Assembly: GCF_016919405.1 (NCBI RefSeq)
Contig: NZ_CP070353.1
Location: forward strand, 558,001-622,000
Direction: 5' to 3'
Source of the DNA: Ensifer sp. PDNC004
GTDB lineage: Bacteria; Pseudomonadota; Alphaproteobacteria; Rhizobiales; Rhizobiaceae
Length of the DNA: 64,000 bases
Numbering within the stretch: the first letter of the stretch is position 1; each line of letters begins with the position of its first letter. Positions 25,574 to 33,151 of this stretch are shown here, in pieces. The translations under genes were made by a program, and so were the position numbers. The notes below the pieces were generated by a model. It saw nothing but the letters and a program-made list of their open reading frames with translations, was not told where the DNA came from and did no database searches.

Positions 25574-26566
25574 CTATGCGGCCCTTGGTTCGACCTCGAC
25601 GGTCACATGCGACAAATCGTGGATGGCGGCAAGCTTCTCGCGATAATAGGACGGCGCCCGCGGATTGTCGGCGACGATCGAGACGATCGCGCCGTGGTGG
25701 CCGGGCCCGAGCTGCCAGATGTGCAGGTCGACGATTTCGGCATCTTCCCCGGCAACGATCTCGCCGATCTCTTCCGGCAGATCCTCGCCTTCGGGGATAT
25801 AGTCGAGCAAGGTCGCCCCGGTGTCGCGGATGAGGCCGAAGGACCAGCGCGCAATGACAAGCGCGCCGACGATGCCCATGGCGGGATCGAGCCACAGCCA
25901 GCCGTAGATCGCGCCGAGGCCAAGGGCGACAATCGCGAGAACCGAGGTCAGCGCGTCGGCGAGAACGTGCAGATAGGCGGCGCGCAGGTTGCGATCCTGG
26001 CTGCCTTGATGCCCCAGATGCCCATGATGATGCCCATGGTGATCGTGATGGCCATGATCGTCCTTCAGGAGCCAGGCGCAGACGAGATTGACGATGAGGC
26101 CGGCGACGGCAACGAGGATCGCCTCGCGGAAATCGATCGTGACTGGAGAACCGAGGCGGCGCAGGCTTTCCCAGCCGATCAGAAGCGCGATGAGCGCCAG
26201 CACGATGGCGCTGGAAAAACCGGCGAGGTCGCCGAGTTTCCCGGTGCCGAAGGTGAAGCGGCGATTGTTCGAATGCTTGCGCGCATAGAGATAGGCAAGC
26301 GCCGCGATCAGCATCGCGGCGGCATGGGTCGACATGTGCCAGCCGTCGGCGACGAGCGCCATCGACCCGAAGACCTGTCCGGCGGCGATCTCGACCACCA
26401 TCATCGTTGCGGTGACCGCGATGACGATCCAGGTCCGCCGCTCGTTGCGCTCATGATTGCCGCCAAGGAAGACATGATCGTGGCTGGCCGCGAGCACGCG
26501 CGCCTCGTCATGCGCATGCCCTTGGTGAGCGTGGTGGTGATGATGGTCGTGCTCGTGATTGCCCAT
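25574..26566 (-). CDS. dmeF: cation diffusion facilitator, Ni/Co exporter DmeF
   Basis: A 330-residue CDF transporter with six membrane helices. Its N-terminal His cluster (HEHDHHHHHAHQGHAHDEAR) and a second His-rich cytoplasmic loop around residues 170-187 between helices 4 and 5 are typical of DmeF. The transport-site residues lie in ALVADGWHMSTH and HVLADALTSVLA, with the HxxxD pattern. It should export cobalt and nickel in exchange for protons. Cobalt efflux is relevant in a strain with aerobic cobalamin synthesis. GGAG precedes the ATG. Confidence 0.87.
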   Translation of the reverse strand: MGNHEHDHHHHHAHQGHAHDEARVLAASHDHVFLGGNHERNERRTWIVIAVTATMMVVEIAAGQVFGSMALVADGWHMSTHAAAMLIAALAYLYARKHSNNRRFTFGTGKLGDLAGFSSAIVLALIALLIGWESLRRLGSPVTIDFREAILVAVAGLIVNLVCAWLLKDDHGHHDHHGHHHGHLGHQGSQDRNLRAAYLHVLADALTSVLAIVALGLGAIYGWLWLDPAMGIVGALVIARWSFGLIRDTGATLLDYIPEGEDLPEEIGEIVAGEDAEIVDLHIWQLGPGHHGAIVSIVADNPRAPSYYREKLAAIHDLSHVTVEVEPRAA

Positions 26567-26583
26567 GTCGATGTCTCCAATAT

Positions 26584-26604
26584 GATATAGGGGGGTACCC
26601 TATG
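26584..26604. promoter_or_regulatory. DmeR/RcnR-type operator
   Basis: ATAGGGGGGTACCCTAT at 26587-26603, just upstream of dmeF. A run of six G flanked by inverted AT-rich arms is the hallmark of RcnR/DmeR operators. The overlap with the expected core promoter fits repression relieved by Ni(II) or Co(II). Confidence 0.75.
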
Positions 26605-26665
26605 TGGAGATCAACGTAAAGTCTCTGTTTCGGGCCTGCGATTTCAAATTGATGATGTCGCTAAT

Positions 26666-27286
26666 TCAAGCTTTCAGAAGCGATGTCGTCAGATCGCCAT
26701 AACCGGTGAAGCGGTATTCGTATTCGAGGCCCAGGCGCTCGGCCGCCTTCTTGGCCTTCTCCTGCAAGCCTGTGTCTTCCTGCTGCGAGAGATAGACCAG
26801 CTTGCGGTAGTGGCCGAAATACATGTCCCGGAGCTCCGGGTGGCGATCGAGGCCCAGCGGTTCGATGACGAAGGCTTCGAACTGGCGGGCGAGGAAGTCG
26901 GTAAGGAAGAAGGCGGTGATGTCGTCGTCCCAGCGGCGGGAGAAATCCTCGTTGCCGGCGAAGAAGGAATAACAGTGGGGCCCAGGGATGCGCTCGACCT
27001 TTTCCTCCTCAAGGAGACGATCGAGATGGCCCCCGGTGCCGCAGTCGGCATAGGCGACGAAGATGCGCTCGAAGCCTTCGGCGCGGGCCTTGGCGATGGC
27101 GTCGCGCACGCCGGGCGTGATCTTGTCCGGCGTGTTGTGCCAGATGGCGGGCAGACAGTTGAGGTCGATATGATCAAGGCCGTTGGCCTCGCAGACCGCC
27201 AGGATTTCCCGCGCGATGGCGCCGCAACCGATGACGTGAACTTTTTTCGGTTGTGCACGTTCTATTGCCGGCGATATTTTTTCCAT
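26666..27286 (-). CDS. DUF1638 family protein
   Basis: A 206-residue soluble protein of the DUF1638 family, found mainly beside corrinoid methyltransferase genes in methanogens and in bacteria using methylated amines. It starts with a nucleotide-binding-like KKVHVIGCGAIAREIL and contains LPAIWHNTPDKI, VAYADCGTGGHLD, and two conserved Cys. The function is unknown; a role in corrinoid or methyl handling is inferred from context only. It is separated from the corrinoid-protein gene by a convergent entericidin-like gene. Confidence 0.8.
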   Translation of the reverse strand: MEKISPAIERAQPKKVHVIGCGAIAREILAVCEANGLDHIDLNCLPAIWHNTPDKITPGVRDAIAKARAEGFERIFVAYADCGTGGHLDRLLEEEKVERIPGPHCYSFFAGNEDFSRRWDDDITAFFLTDFLARQFEAFVIEPLGLDRHPELRDMYFGHYRKLVYLSQQEDTGLQEKAKKAAERLGLEYEYRFTGYGDLTTSLLKA

Positions 27287-27325
27287 CTTGAGTCCACTTG
27301 GCTTTCAGCGGGAAGGAACCTGACC

Positions 27326-27484
27326 ATGACAGTAAAGACCCTTGCAACCATCGGCGCCGTTCTCGTCGCGCTCTCGACCCTCAGCGCCTGCGGCAACACC
27401 ATCCGCGGCATCGGGCAGGATACTGCAAACACCGTCAACGCGACACAGTCGGCAGGCAAGAAGGTGGCGAACTCCGTCAACTGA
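27326..27484 (+). CDS. entericidin A/B family lipoprotein
   Basis: A 52-residue small lipoprotein. The signal peptide ends in the lipobox LSAC with Cys22 as the lipidation site, followed by GNTIRGIGQDTANTVNATQS, typical of entericidins. Entericidins are toxin/antidote-like outer-membrane or periplasmic lipoproteins induced in stationary phase; in many alphaproteobacteria they are simply stress genes. GGAAGGAACC lies upstream, and a bidirectional terminator follows. Confidence 0.85.
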   Translation: MTVKTLATIGAVLVALSTLSACGNTIRGIGQDTANTVNATQSAGKKVANSVN

Positions 27485-27521
27485 GCCGGCACACTTGTCT
27501 GACGCTTCGCCAGACATAAGA

Positions 27522-27555
27522 AAGCCGGCCGCGGATGTCACCCTGTGGCCGGCTT
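27522..27555. terminator. bidirectional terminator between convergent genes
   Basis: Perfect arms AAGCCGGCC (27522-27530) and GGCCGGCTT (27547-27555). It lies between the convergent entericidin-like gene and the corrinoid-protein gene. T-runs are short on both sides, so efficiency is uncertain. Confidence 0.65.
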
Positions 27556-27579
27556 CGTGATTTCGGATCGCTCGAAGTT

Positions 27580-28278
27580 TTAGCCGGCCGCCAGGCGGTT
27601 GTGCTTGCGCTTCATGAAGTCCTTGGCGGTTTCGACGGCGATCGCCGCATCGCGGCAATAGGCGTCGGCGCCGACGGCCTTGCCGAACTCCTCGTTCAGC
27701 GGCGCGCCGCCGACGAGAACGACGTAGTCGTCGCGCAGGCCCTTTTCCTTCAGCGTGTCGATGACGACCTTCATGTAGGGCATGGTGGTCGTCAGAAGCG
27801 CCGACATGCCGAGGATATCCGGCTGCTCGCGCTCGATCGCTTCGAGATAGTTTTCGACCGGGTTGTTGATGCCGAGGTCGACCACGTCGAAGCCCGCACC
27901 TTCCATCATCATGCCGACGAGGTTCTTGCCGATGTCGTGAATGTCGCCCTTGACGGTGCCGATCACCATCTTGCCGAGCTTCGGCGCGCCGGTTTCGGCC
28001 AGAAGCGGGCGCAGGATGGTCATGCCGGCCTTCATGGCGTTGGCCGAGAGCAGCACTTCCGGCACGAACAGGATGCCGTCGCGGAAGTCGATGCCGACGA
28101 TGCGCATGCCTTCGACCAGCGCCTGGGTCAGGACATCATAGGGCGTCCAGCCGCGCTTGAGCAGGATGTTGGTCCCGTCCTCGATTTCCTCCTTCAGGCC
28201 GTCATAGAGGTCGTCGTGCATCTGCTGCACGAGTTCTTCGTCGGAAAGGTCCTCGAGAATGATTTCATCGTCTGCCAT
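27580..28278 (-). CDS. corrinoid (B12-binding) methyl-carrier protein, MtgC/MttC-like
   Basis: A 232-residue two-domain corrinoid protein that carries the methyl group on cobalt between the MttB-family enzyme and the folate methyltransferase. Residues ~10-95 form the helical cap domain (ILLKRGWTPYDVLTQALVEG, FVPEVLLSANAMKAGM). Residues ~100-225 form the Rossmann-like B12 domain with lower ligand His114 in GDIHDIGKNLV, then LGMSALLTTTMPYMK and VLVGGAPLNEEF. It is divergent from the MttB-family gene, 334 bases apart. AGGAACCCC precedes the ATG. Confidence 0.92.
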   Translation of the reverse strand: MADDEIILEDLSDEELVQQMHDDLYDGLKEEIEDGTNILLKRGWTPYDVLTQALVEGMRIVGIDFRDGILFVPEVLLSANAMKAGMTILRPLLAETGAPKLGKMVIGTVKGDIHDIGKNLVGMMMEGAGFDVVDLGINNPVENYLEAIEREQPDILGMSALLTTTMPYMKVVIDTLKEKGLRDDYVVLVGGAPLNEEFGKAVGADAYCRDAAIAVETAKDFMKRKHNRLAAG

Positions 28279-28612
28279 ATTGGGGTTCCTCGGTTCCTGG
28301 CACGGTCGCGCGAAATTTTCGGACGCGTCCATCAATCCATAGCGGTCGATGTCTAAAAATCTGTTTTCGAAAGCGACGTCGCATATGACAAAAAGCGACG
28401 GGAGGGCGGCTTCTTTTGCCGCCTGTATATTCTTAACAAAAACAATATATTCGCGCCACGCGGTTTTTGCGCCCGCTTGTCGCCGCTCGGCAGTGTTCGA
28501 GTTGCGCCACGCCTTGGCGCATTGAGACCCGCAAGGCCCCCGATGCTTGGTAGCATTAGGGCAAATTGATGCTTGAAGGCGCAAAAAGTGATGCGCGGGA
28601 GAGGAAAAGCGA
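28279..28612. promoter_or_regulatory. divergent promoter region of corrinoid-protein and MttB-family genes
   Basis: The region contains AAAGCGAC at 28370-28377 and again at 28392-28399, a direct repeat with a 22-base period, typical of two AraC-family half-sites. The first is part of GCGACGTCGCAT, similar to GCGACATTCGCAT upstream of the GlxA-type regulator. An AT-rich stretch (28425-28455) could hold promoters. Regulation by the GlxA-type protein is inference. Confidence 0.4.
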
Positions 28613-30187
28613 ATGAGCGACGTGACAGATCAGGGCGCGGTTGAAGGCGGCGGTCGCCGCGCACGCGGCGAGGGACGGGGAGCAGCGGCAAGGCGCGCAT
28701 CGCGCACCGGCGGCGGCCCGGGGCCGTCTCTGCCCTATATCCAGCGCAAGATTCGCGAATACGAGGTCCTCGACGAGGAAGGCCTGCAGCTGATCGAGCG
28801 CAATGCCGACACCATCCTCGAGGAAATCGGCATCGAATTCCGTGACGACGCCGAGGCGCTCGAACTCTGGAAGCAGGCCGGCGCCGACGTGCGCGGCCAG
28901 CGCGTGCATTTCCCCAAGGGTCTCTGCCGCGAACTCCTGAAGACGGCACCTTCCGAGTTCACCTGGCATGCCCGCAACCCGGAGCGCAGCGCCCAGGTCG
29001 GCGGCAAGGCGACGATCTTTGCGCCGGTCTACGGCCCGCCCTTCGTGCGTGACCTTGAAGGCGTCCGGCGCTATGCGACGATCGAGGATTTCCGCAATTT
29101 CGTGAAGCTCGCCTATATGGCGCCGTCGATGCATTCGTCCGGCGGCACGGTCTGCGAGCCCGTGGATATTCCGGTGAACAAGCGTCACCTCGATATGGTC
29201 TACAGCCATATCAAGTATTCCGACAAACCCTTCATGGGCTCGGTGACGGCGCCGGAACGGGCGGAAGACACGATCGCCATGGCGAAGATCGTCTTCGGCG
29301 ACGACTTCGTCGAAAACAACTGCGTCACGCTCAACCTCATCAACGCCAACTCGCCGATGGTCTTCGACGAGACCATGGTCGGCGCGCTCAAGGTCTATGC
29401 CCGCCACAACCAGGCCTGCGTGCTTTCGCCCTTCATCCTGTCGGGCGCCATGAGCCCGGTAACGGTCGCCGGCACCTTGACGCAGATCCTTGCCGAAGTT
29501 CTCGCCGGTGCCTCCTTCACCCAGCTCATCCGCAAGGGCGCGCCGGTGCTCTTCGGCACCTTTGCCGCCTCGATCTCGATGCAGTCGGGTGCGCCGACCT
29601 TCGGCACGCCGGAGCCGTCGCTGGTCTCCTATGGCGCGGCCCAGCTTGCCCGTCGCCTGAAGCTTCCCTTCCGTACCGGCGGCTCGCTCTGCGGCTCCAA
29701 GGTTCCGGACGCGCAGGCAGCGCACGAATCGGCCAACACGCTCAACATGACGCTGCTTGCCGGCACCAATTTCGTGCTGCATGCGGCAGGCTGGCTCGAA
29801 GGCGGTCTGATCTCGTCCTACGAGAAGTTCATGATCGACCAGGACCAGCTCGGCATGATGCAGAAGATGGCCGAAGGCATCGATCTCTCGGAGAACGCCC
29901 AGGCGCTCGACGCGATCCGCGAAGTCGGTCCGGGCAGCCACTATCTCGGCTGTGCCCACACCCAGGCCAACTTCCAGACGGCCTTCTACCGTTCGCCGCT
30001 GGCCGACAACAACTCCTTCGAACAGTGGGAAGTGGAAGGCGAAAAGCGCATCGAGCAGCGCGCCAATGCGCTCTGCCGCAGCTGGCTGGAACACTACGAG
30101 GCGCCTTACCTCGATCCCGAGATCGACGAAAAGCTTAAGGCCTTCATCGATCAGCGCAAGAACTCGATGCCGGACGCTTTCACCTGA
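28613..30187 (+). CDS. trimethylamine methyltransferase (MttB) family protein, non-pyrrolysine, MtgB-like
   Basis: A 524-residue MttB-superfamily enzyme. There is no in-frame TAG, so it lacks pyrrolysine and belongs with MtgB-type enzymes acting on quaternary amines such as glycine betaine, proline betaine or carnitine rather than trimethylamine. The family core starts near residue 38 (LPYIQRKIREYEVLDEEGLQ) and includes PVYGPPFVRDLEGVRRY, LNLINANSPMVFDETM and MTLLAGTNFVLHAAGWLEGG. The first 37 residues form an unusual Gly/Arg/Ala-rich tail (GGGRRARGEGRGAAARR). GGGAGAGG lies upstream. It should methylate the divergent corrinoid protein. The actual substrate is not provable from sequence; betaine is favoured by the nearby betaine importer and bmt. 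Confidence 0.87.
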   Translation: MSDVTDQGAVEGGGRRARGEGRGAAARRASRTGGGPGPSLPYIQRKIREYEVLDEEGLQLIERNADTILEEIGIEFRDDAEALELWKQAGADVRGQRVHFPKGLCRELLKTAPSEFTWHARNPERSAQVGGKATIFAPVYGPPFVRDLEGVRRYATIEDFRNFVKLAYMAPSMHSSGGTVCEPVDIPVNKRHLDMVYSHIKYSDKPFMGSVTAPERAEDTIAMAKIVFGDDFVENNCVTLNLINANSPMVFDETMVGALKVYARHNQACVLSPFILSGAMSPVTVAGTLTQILAEVLAGASFTQLIRKGAPVLFGTFAASISMQSGAPTFGTPEPSLVSYGAAQLARRLKLPFRTGGSLCGSKVPDAQAAHESANTLNMTLLAGTNFVLHAAGWLEGGLISSYEKFMIDQDQLGMMQKMAEGIDLSENAQALDAIREVGPGSHYLGCAHTQANFQTAFYRSPLADNNSFEQWEVEGEKRIEQRANALCRSWLEHYEAPYLDPEIDEKLKAFIDQRKNSMPDAFT

Positions 30188-30238
30188 AAGGGTCCCGAGC
30201 GAGCCAGGGAGCAAGGCGGCGCGGCGCAGGTGGCCGAT

Positions 30239-30298
30239 ATGATCCAGAAAGAGGTCTGGCGCCCGCATTATGAACATCAGGGGCCGAAACCGAAATGA
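30239..30298 (+). CDS. possible 19-residue coupling ORF
   Basis: ATG at 30239 with an AGGTGG five bases upstream encodes a 19-residue peptide starting MIQKEVWRPHYEHQ, and its TGA overlaps the ATG of the Fe-S protein gene (ATGA). The same reading frame is open back to the TGA that ends the MttB-family gene, 36 sense codons in all. It may serve translational coupling, be a vestigial extension of the upstream gene, or be untranslated. Confidence 0.3.
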   Translation: MIQKEVWRPHYEHQGPKPK

Positions 30299-30999
30299 CG
30301 GCGCCTTCCGCAAATGCGGACAAGACAATCGAAACGATCCGTGCGGCGCTCGCGCCGCACGGTCTTTTTTTGCGCGGAACCGTGAACTTCGCCTCCGGTG
30401 AGGCTGCACCGCTACTGGCCGATGGCCGTCCGGCGGCAAGCGTGGTGCTGGTTGGCAATATCGGCGGCTCGCTGTGGCAGCCCTTCGATGCTTGGCGCTG
30501 CAGCGTGGCTGATCGCGGGGGCACCGACCCGCTCGACAACTGGTCGAAGGCGGTGATCCAGCCGATCGCTGCAGCCTGCGGGGCGACCGCCTACTTCCCA
30601 TCCGACCCGCCCTGGCAACCCTTCCAGCAATGGGCGATGCGGGCCGAGGGCCTGAAGCCGTCGCCATTGGGCATCCTCATCCATCCGCGCTTCGGGCTTT
30701 GGCACGGCTATCGCGCAGCGCTCGGCTTCGACATACCGCTTGGCGACACGGGCGAGCGCGGGACCGACCACCCCTGCGACCGGTGCTCGGAAAAGACCTG
30801 CATTTCCGCCTGTCCGGCCGCAGCGCTCGCCGGCGAGCGCTTCGACGTCGCGCTCTGTCGCGGCCATCTGCGCACGGGCGCGGGCAGGGCGGGTTGTCTT
30901 GCACAGGGCTGTCTGTCGCGTGACGCCTGTCCCGCCGGCAGCCGGTATCGCTACCCGCCCGAGCAGTTGCGCTTCCATATGTCTGCGCTTGAAGTGTGA
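30295..30999 (+). CDS. 4Fe-4S ferredoxin-domain protein
   Basis: A 234-residue protein with a C-terminal Cys-rich region: CDRCSEKTCISACPAAAL (C-x2-C-x4-C-x3-CP, one [4Fe-4S] site) followed by CLAQGCLSRDACP with further Cys. The N-terminal two thirds has no recognised domain but contains GTDPLDNWSKAVIQPIAAAC and PWQPFQQWAMRAEGL, a pattern recalling the N-terminal part of epoxyqueuosine-reductase-like proteins. Its place right after the MttB-family gene suggests electron supply for corrinoid activation or another redox role. Translation may depend on coupling, since the nearest AGGGG is 13 bases before the ATG. Confidence 0.7.
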   Translation: MTAPSANADKTIETIRAALAPHGLFLRGTVNFASGEAAPLLADGRPAASVVLVGNIGGSLWQPFDAWRCSVADRGGTDPLDNWSKAVIQPIAAACGATAYFPSDPPWQPFQQWAMRAEGLKPSPLGILIHPRFGLWHGYRAALGFDIPLGDTGERGTDHPCDRCSEKTCISACPAAALAGERFDVALCRGHLRTGAGRAGCLAQGCLSRDACPAGSRYRYPPEQLRFHMSALEV

Positions 31000-31128
31000 G
31001 CGCCGGTCTCCACTCTGGCGCGCAAAGATGGTGCAAATCTCCAAAATGACTAAAATTGGAGGTGTCGTGGAAAGGTAATATTATCGAATTTATAACGATC
31101 TGGACGGCGTGGCGTTGGAGTCCATCGT

Positions 31129-31680
31129 ATGAGAGGTAGCCCAGTCGTATCCGTGAGCAACTATCCTCCGCACCTGTCGCGCGAGGACGTGCAGGCGCAG
31201 ATATCTCGGCTTGACAGTATTCACGCGGCCAACAGCCAGGTTCTGGAGGACGCTTTCAAGCGCCTTCTGGCGATCGGCGCCGGCCATGCGGCCGTCATCG
31301 CGGCCTGTATCGCCGGCTTCGATGCACTGGTGGACCGCTCGGTTCTCGCCGGCGATCTTCTGCCCGATGCCATCGACATCCTGAGGAAATTTGCGCTTAC
31401 CGTCAGCGCGCTCGGCCTGTTCCTCACGTTCTGGGCGATCGGCAACAATTACGGCGAGGTCCAGAAAGAAGCGAGGCGCCATGCGGTGAAGGTGGCAACG
31501 ACGCTCAGAGAGAAGCGGCTGCTCTTGTCGCTGTCGCAGGATGTGCTGAACCGCGATCCCAAATCCTATCTGCTTGCAGGTGTCGGCGGCTTTGCCTGCC
31601 TTTGCGCGATCTTCGGCCTTGCAAGCCTCGCCGGCATCGCCGGTCTCGTCACCACCATGGCGGCGATCGTCGGCGGCTAG
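31129..31680 (+). CDS. hypothetical membrane protein
   Basis: A 183-residue protein. The first ~50 residues are hydrophilic and helical (LSREDVQAQISRLDSIHAAN). Hydrophobic segments follow at ~47-64, ~88-107 and a pair at ~148-182. A charged cytoplasmic loop (VQKEARRHAVKVATTLREKR) lies between. No family was recognised. A GTG further downstream is an alternative start. Confidence 0.6.
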   Translation: MRGSPVVSVSNYPPHLSREDVQAQISRLDSIHAANSQVLEDAFKRLLAIGAGHAAVIAACIAGFDALVDRSVLAGDLLPDAIDILRKFALTVSALGLFLTFWAIGNNYGEVQKEARRHAVKVATTLREKRLLLSLSQDVLNRDPKSYLLAGVGGFACLCAIFGLASLAGIAGLVTTMAAIVGG

Positions 31681-31769
31681 TCGCCAAACGTATGATTTCG
31701 CCTGTGCCCGCGCCAGAACCGCCGCAATCTGCGTCATGCTTGGGGTCTGATTCGATTGGACCTTTTCAC

Positions 31770-32519
31770 ATGCCTCTGTTCCCAAAACCCTTTCTCGTCG
31801 GTGCCGTTCTGTCGGCCGGTCTTGCCGGGCCGGCGCTCGGCGCCTGCCGTGATGTCAGCCATCTCGGCCAGGATTATGTCGCCTGCAGTTTCGACCCGGC
31901 AACGAGCGATATCCGCCTCTACAACAAGGACCAGGCGGGCGTGCCGTTCCGTTCGTTCCGGGCGCTGTCGCTCGAGCTGCGTCACCGCGATGAGTATATG
32001 GGCTTCGCCATGAACGGCGGCATGTATCATGACGACCTGTCGCCGGTCGGCCTCCATATCGAGGAGGGCCAAGAGCAGGCGCCGCTCAACACCAATTCCG
32101 GCTGGGGCAATTTCCACCTGCTGCCGAACGGGGTGTTTTTTGTCGATGACGGCAAGGCGGGGGTGATGGCGGCGGACGCCTATCGTGACGCCAGGCTAAC
32201 ACCGCGCTTTGCCACCCAGTCCGGGCCGATGCTGGTGATCGACGGCAAACTGCATCCGCGCTTCCTGCCGGATAGCACCAGCCTGAAAACCCGCAACGGC
32301 GTCGGCGTGACGGCTGATGGCGAGGTCGTCTTTGTTGTCTCCAAACGGCCGGTGCGCTTCCATGATTTTGCGACGCTGTTTCGCGATACGCTCGATTGCC
32401 CCAATGCACTGTTCCTCGACGGCACGATCTCCAGCGTCTACGCGCCTGATATCAACCGCCACGACCGGCTGTTCCCGATGGGGCCGATGATCGCCGTCGT
32501 TGGAAAATTTCCACGCTGA
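31770..32519 (+). CDS. phosphodiester glycosidase family protein (DUF2233/NAGPA-like), secreted
   Basis: A 249-residue protein with a signal peptide (LVGAVLSAGLAGPALGACRD). The mature domain matches the phosphodiester glycosidase family, which includes the lysosomal uncovering enzyme: GFAMNGGMYHDDLSPVGLHI, GVFFVDDGKAGVM, ATQSGPMLVIDGKLHPRF, RNGVGVTADGEVVFVVS and CPNALFLDGTISSVYAP. Probably periplasmic, acting on a sugar phosphodiester in the envelope; the substrate is unknown. No strong binding site is visible before the ATG. Confidence 0.8.
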   Translation: MPLFPKPFLVGAVLSAGLAGPALGACRDVSHLGQDYVACSFDPATSDIRLYNKDQAGVPFRSFRALSLELRHRDEYMGFAMNGGMYHDDLSPVGLHIEEGQEQAPLNTNSGWGNFHLLPNGVFFVDDGKAGVMAADAYRDARLTPRFATQSGPMLVIDGKLHPRFLPDSTSLKTRNGVGVTADGEVVFVVSKRPVRFHDFATLFRDTLDCPNALFLDGTISSVYAPDINRHDRLFPMGPMIAVVGKFPR

Positions 32520-32603
32520 TCGGGAAAATTTCGACATTGGTCGAAAAAAATGTGCCTCGCACCCAAGGAATGATCAGCCTGCAACGTCTAAGGTTCAAAT
32601 GAG

Positions 32604-33149
32604 GTGAGGGCGGGCACGGATTTGGACGCTGAACTCGTCGAAAAGGCGGTTGCCGGAGACCGGCAGGCTTTCGGCCAGCTGGTCGAACGACACTACGACT
32701 TTGTCCACGCGGTCGCGTGGCGCTGGTCGGGCAATGGCTCGGACGCGGAAGACATCGCCCAGGACGTTTGCCTGCGGCTCGGAGCTGCGATCCGCGGTTT
32801 TCGCGGCACCAGCCGGTTTCGCACCTGGCTTTACACCCTGACGCTGAACGCCGCGCGCGACCATCGGCGGCGGCAGGTGCGCGACAATAGCCGCATGCAG
32901 GCCTATGCCAGCGAGCAGGCGACGGCAGCTCGCCTTGATGATCCCGACGAGGAACAGCGCGACGCGCTCTGGACCGCGGTCCGGGAGCTGCCGGAGAAGC
33001 AGTGCGATGCGGTGCTGCTCGTTTATGCCGAAGGCTTGAGCCATGCGGCAGCGGCCGACGTGCTCGGCTGTTCGGAGGCAACGATTTCCTGGCATGTGCA
33101 CGAGGCGCGCAAGCGCCTGAAGACATTGCTCGGCAAGGAGGCAGTGTGA
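32604..33149 (+). CDS. ECF-type RNA polymerase sigma factor
   Basis: A 181-residue group IV sigma factor. Region 2 (~15-80) includes AFGQLVERHYDFVHAVAWRW and DAEDIAQDVCLRLGAAI; region 4 (~120-175) includes LPEKQCDAVLLVYAEGLSHA and ATISWHVHEARKRLK. It starts with GTG at 32604. The gene ends two bases before a membrane-anchored VWA protein gene, which may act as its anti-sigma partner. The stretch upstream holds TGCAAC and CGTC words that could be an autoregulated promoter; this is weak. Confidence 0.88.
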   Translation: MRAGTDLDAELVEKAVAGDRQAFGQLVERHYDFVHAVAWRWSGNGSDAEDIAQDVCLRLGAAIRGFRGTSRFRTWLYTLTLNAARDHRRRQVRDNSRMQAYASEQATAARLDDPDEEQRDALWTAVRELPEKQCDAVLLVYAEGLSHAAAADVLGCSEATISWHVHEARKRLKTLLGKEAV

Positions 33150-33151
33150 CC

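Noticed and set aside
28613..30187. Pyrrolysine-type trimethylamine methyltransferase MttB
   Set aside because: No in-frame amber codon occurs in the gene and no pyl genes are in the window, so the enzyme belongs to the non-pyrrolysine branch.
30199..30214. A B12-box-like word, GAGCCAGGGAGCAAGG, after the MttB-like gene
   Set aside because: It lacks the rest of the B12 box (GACCTGCC) and no other cobalamin-riboswitch block lies upstream.
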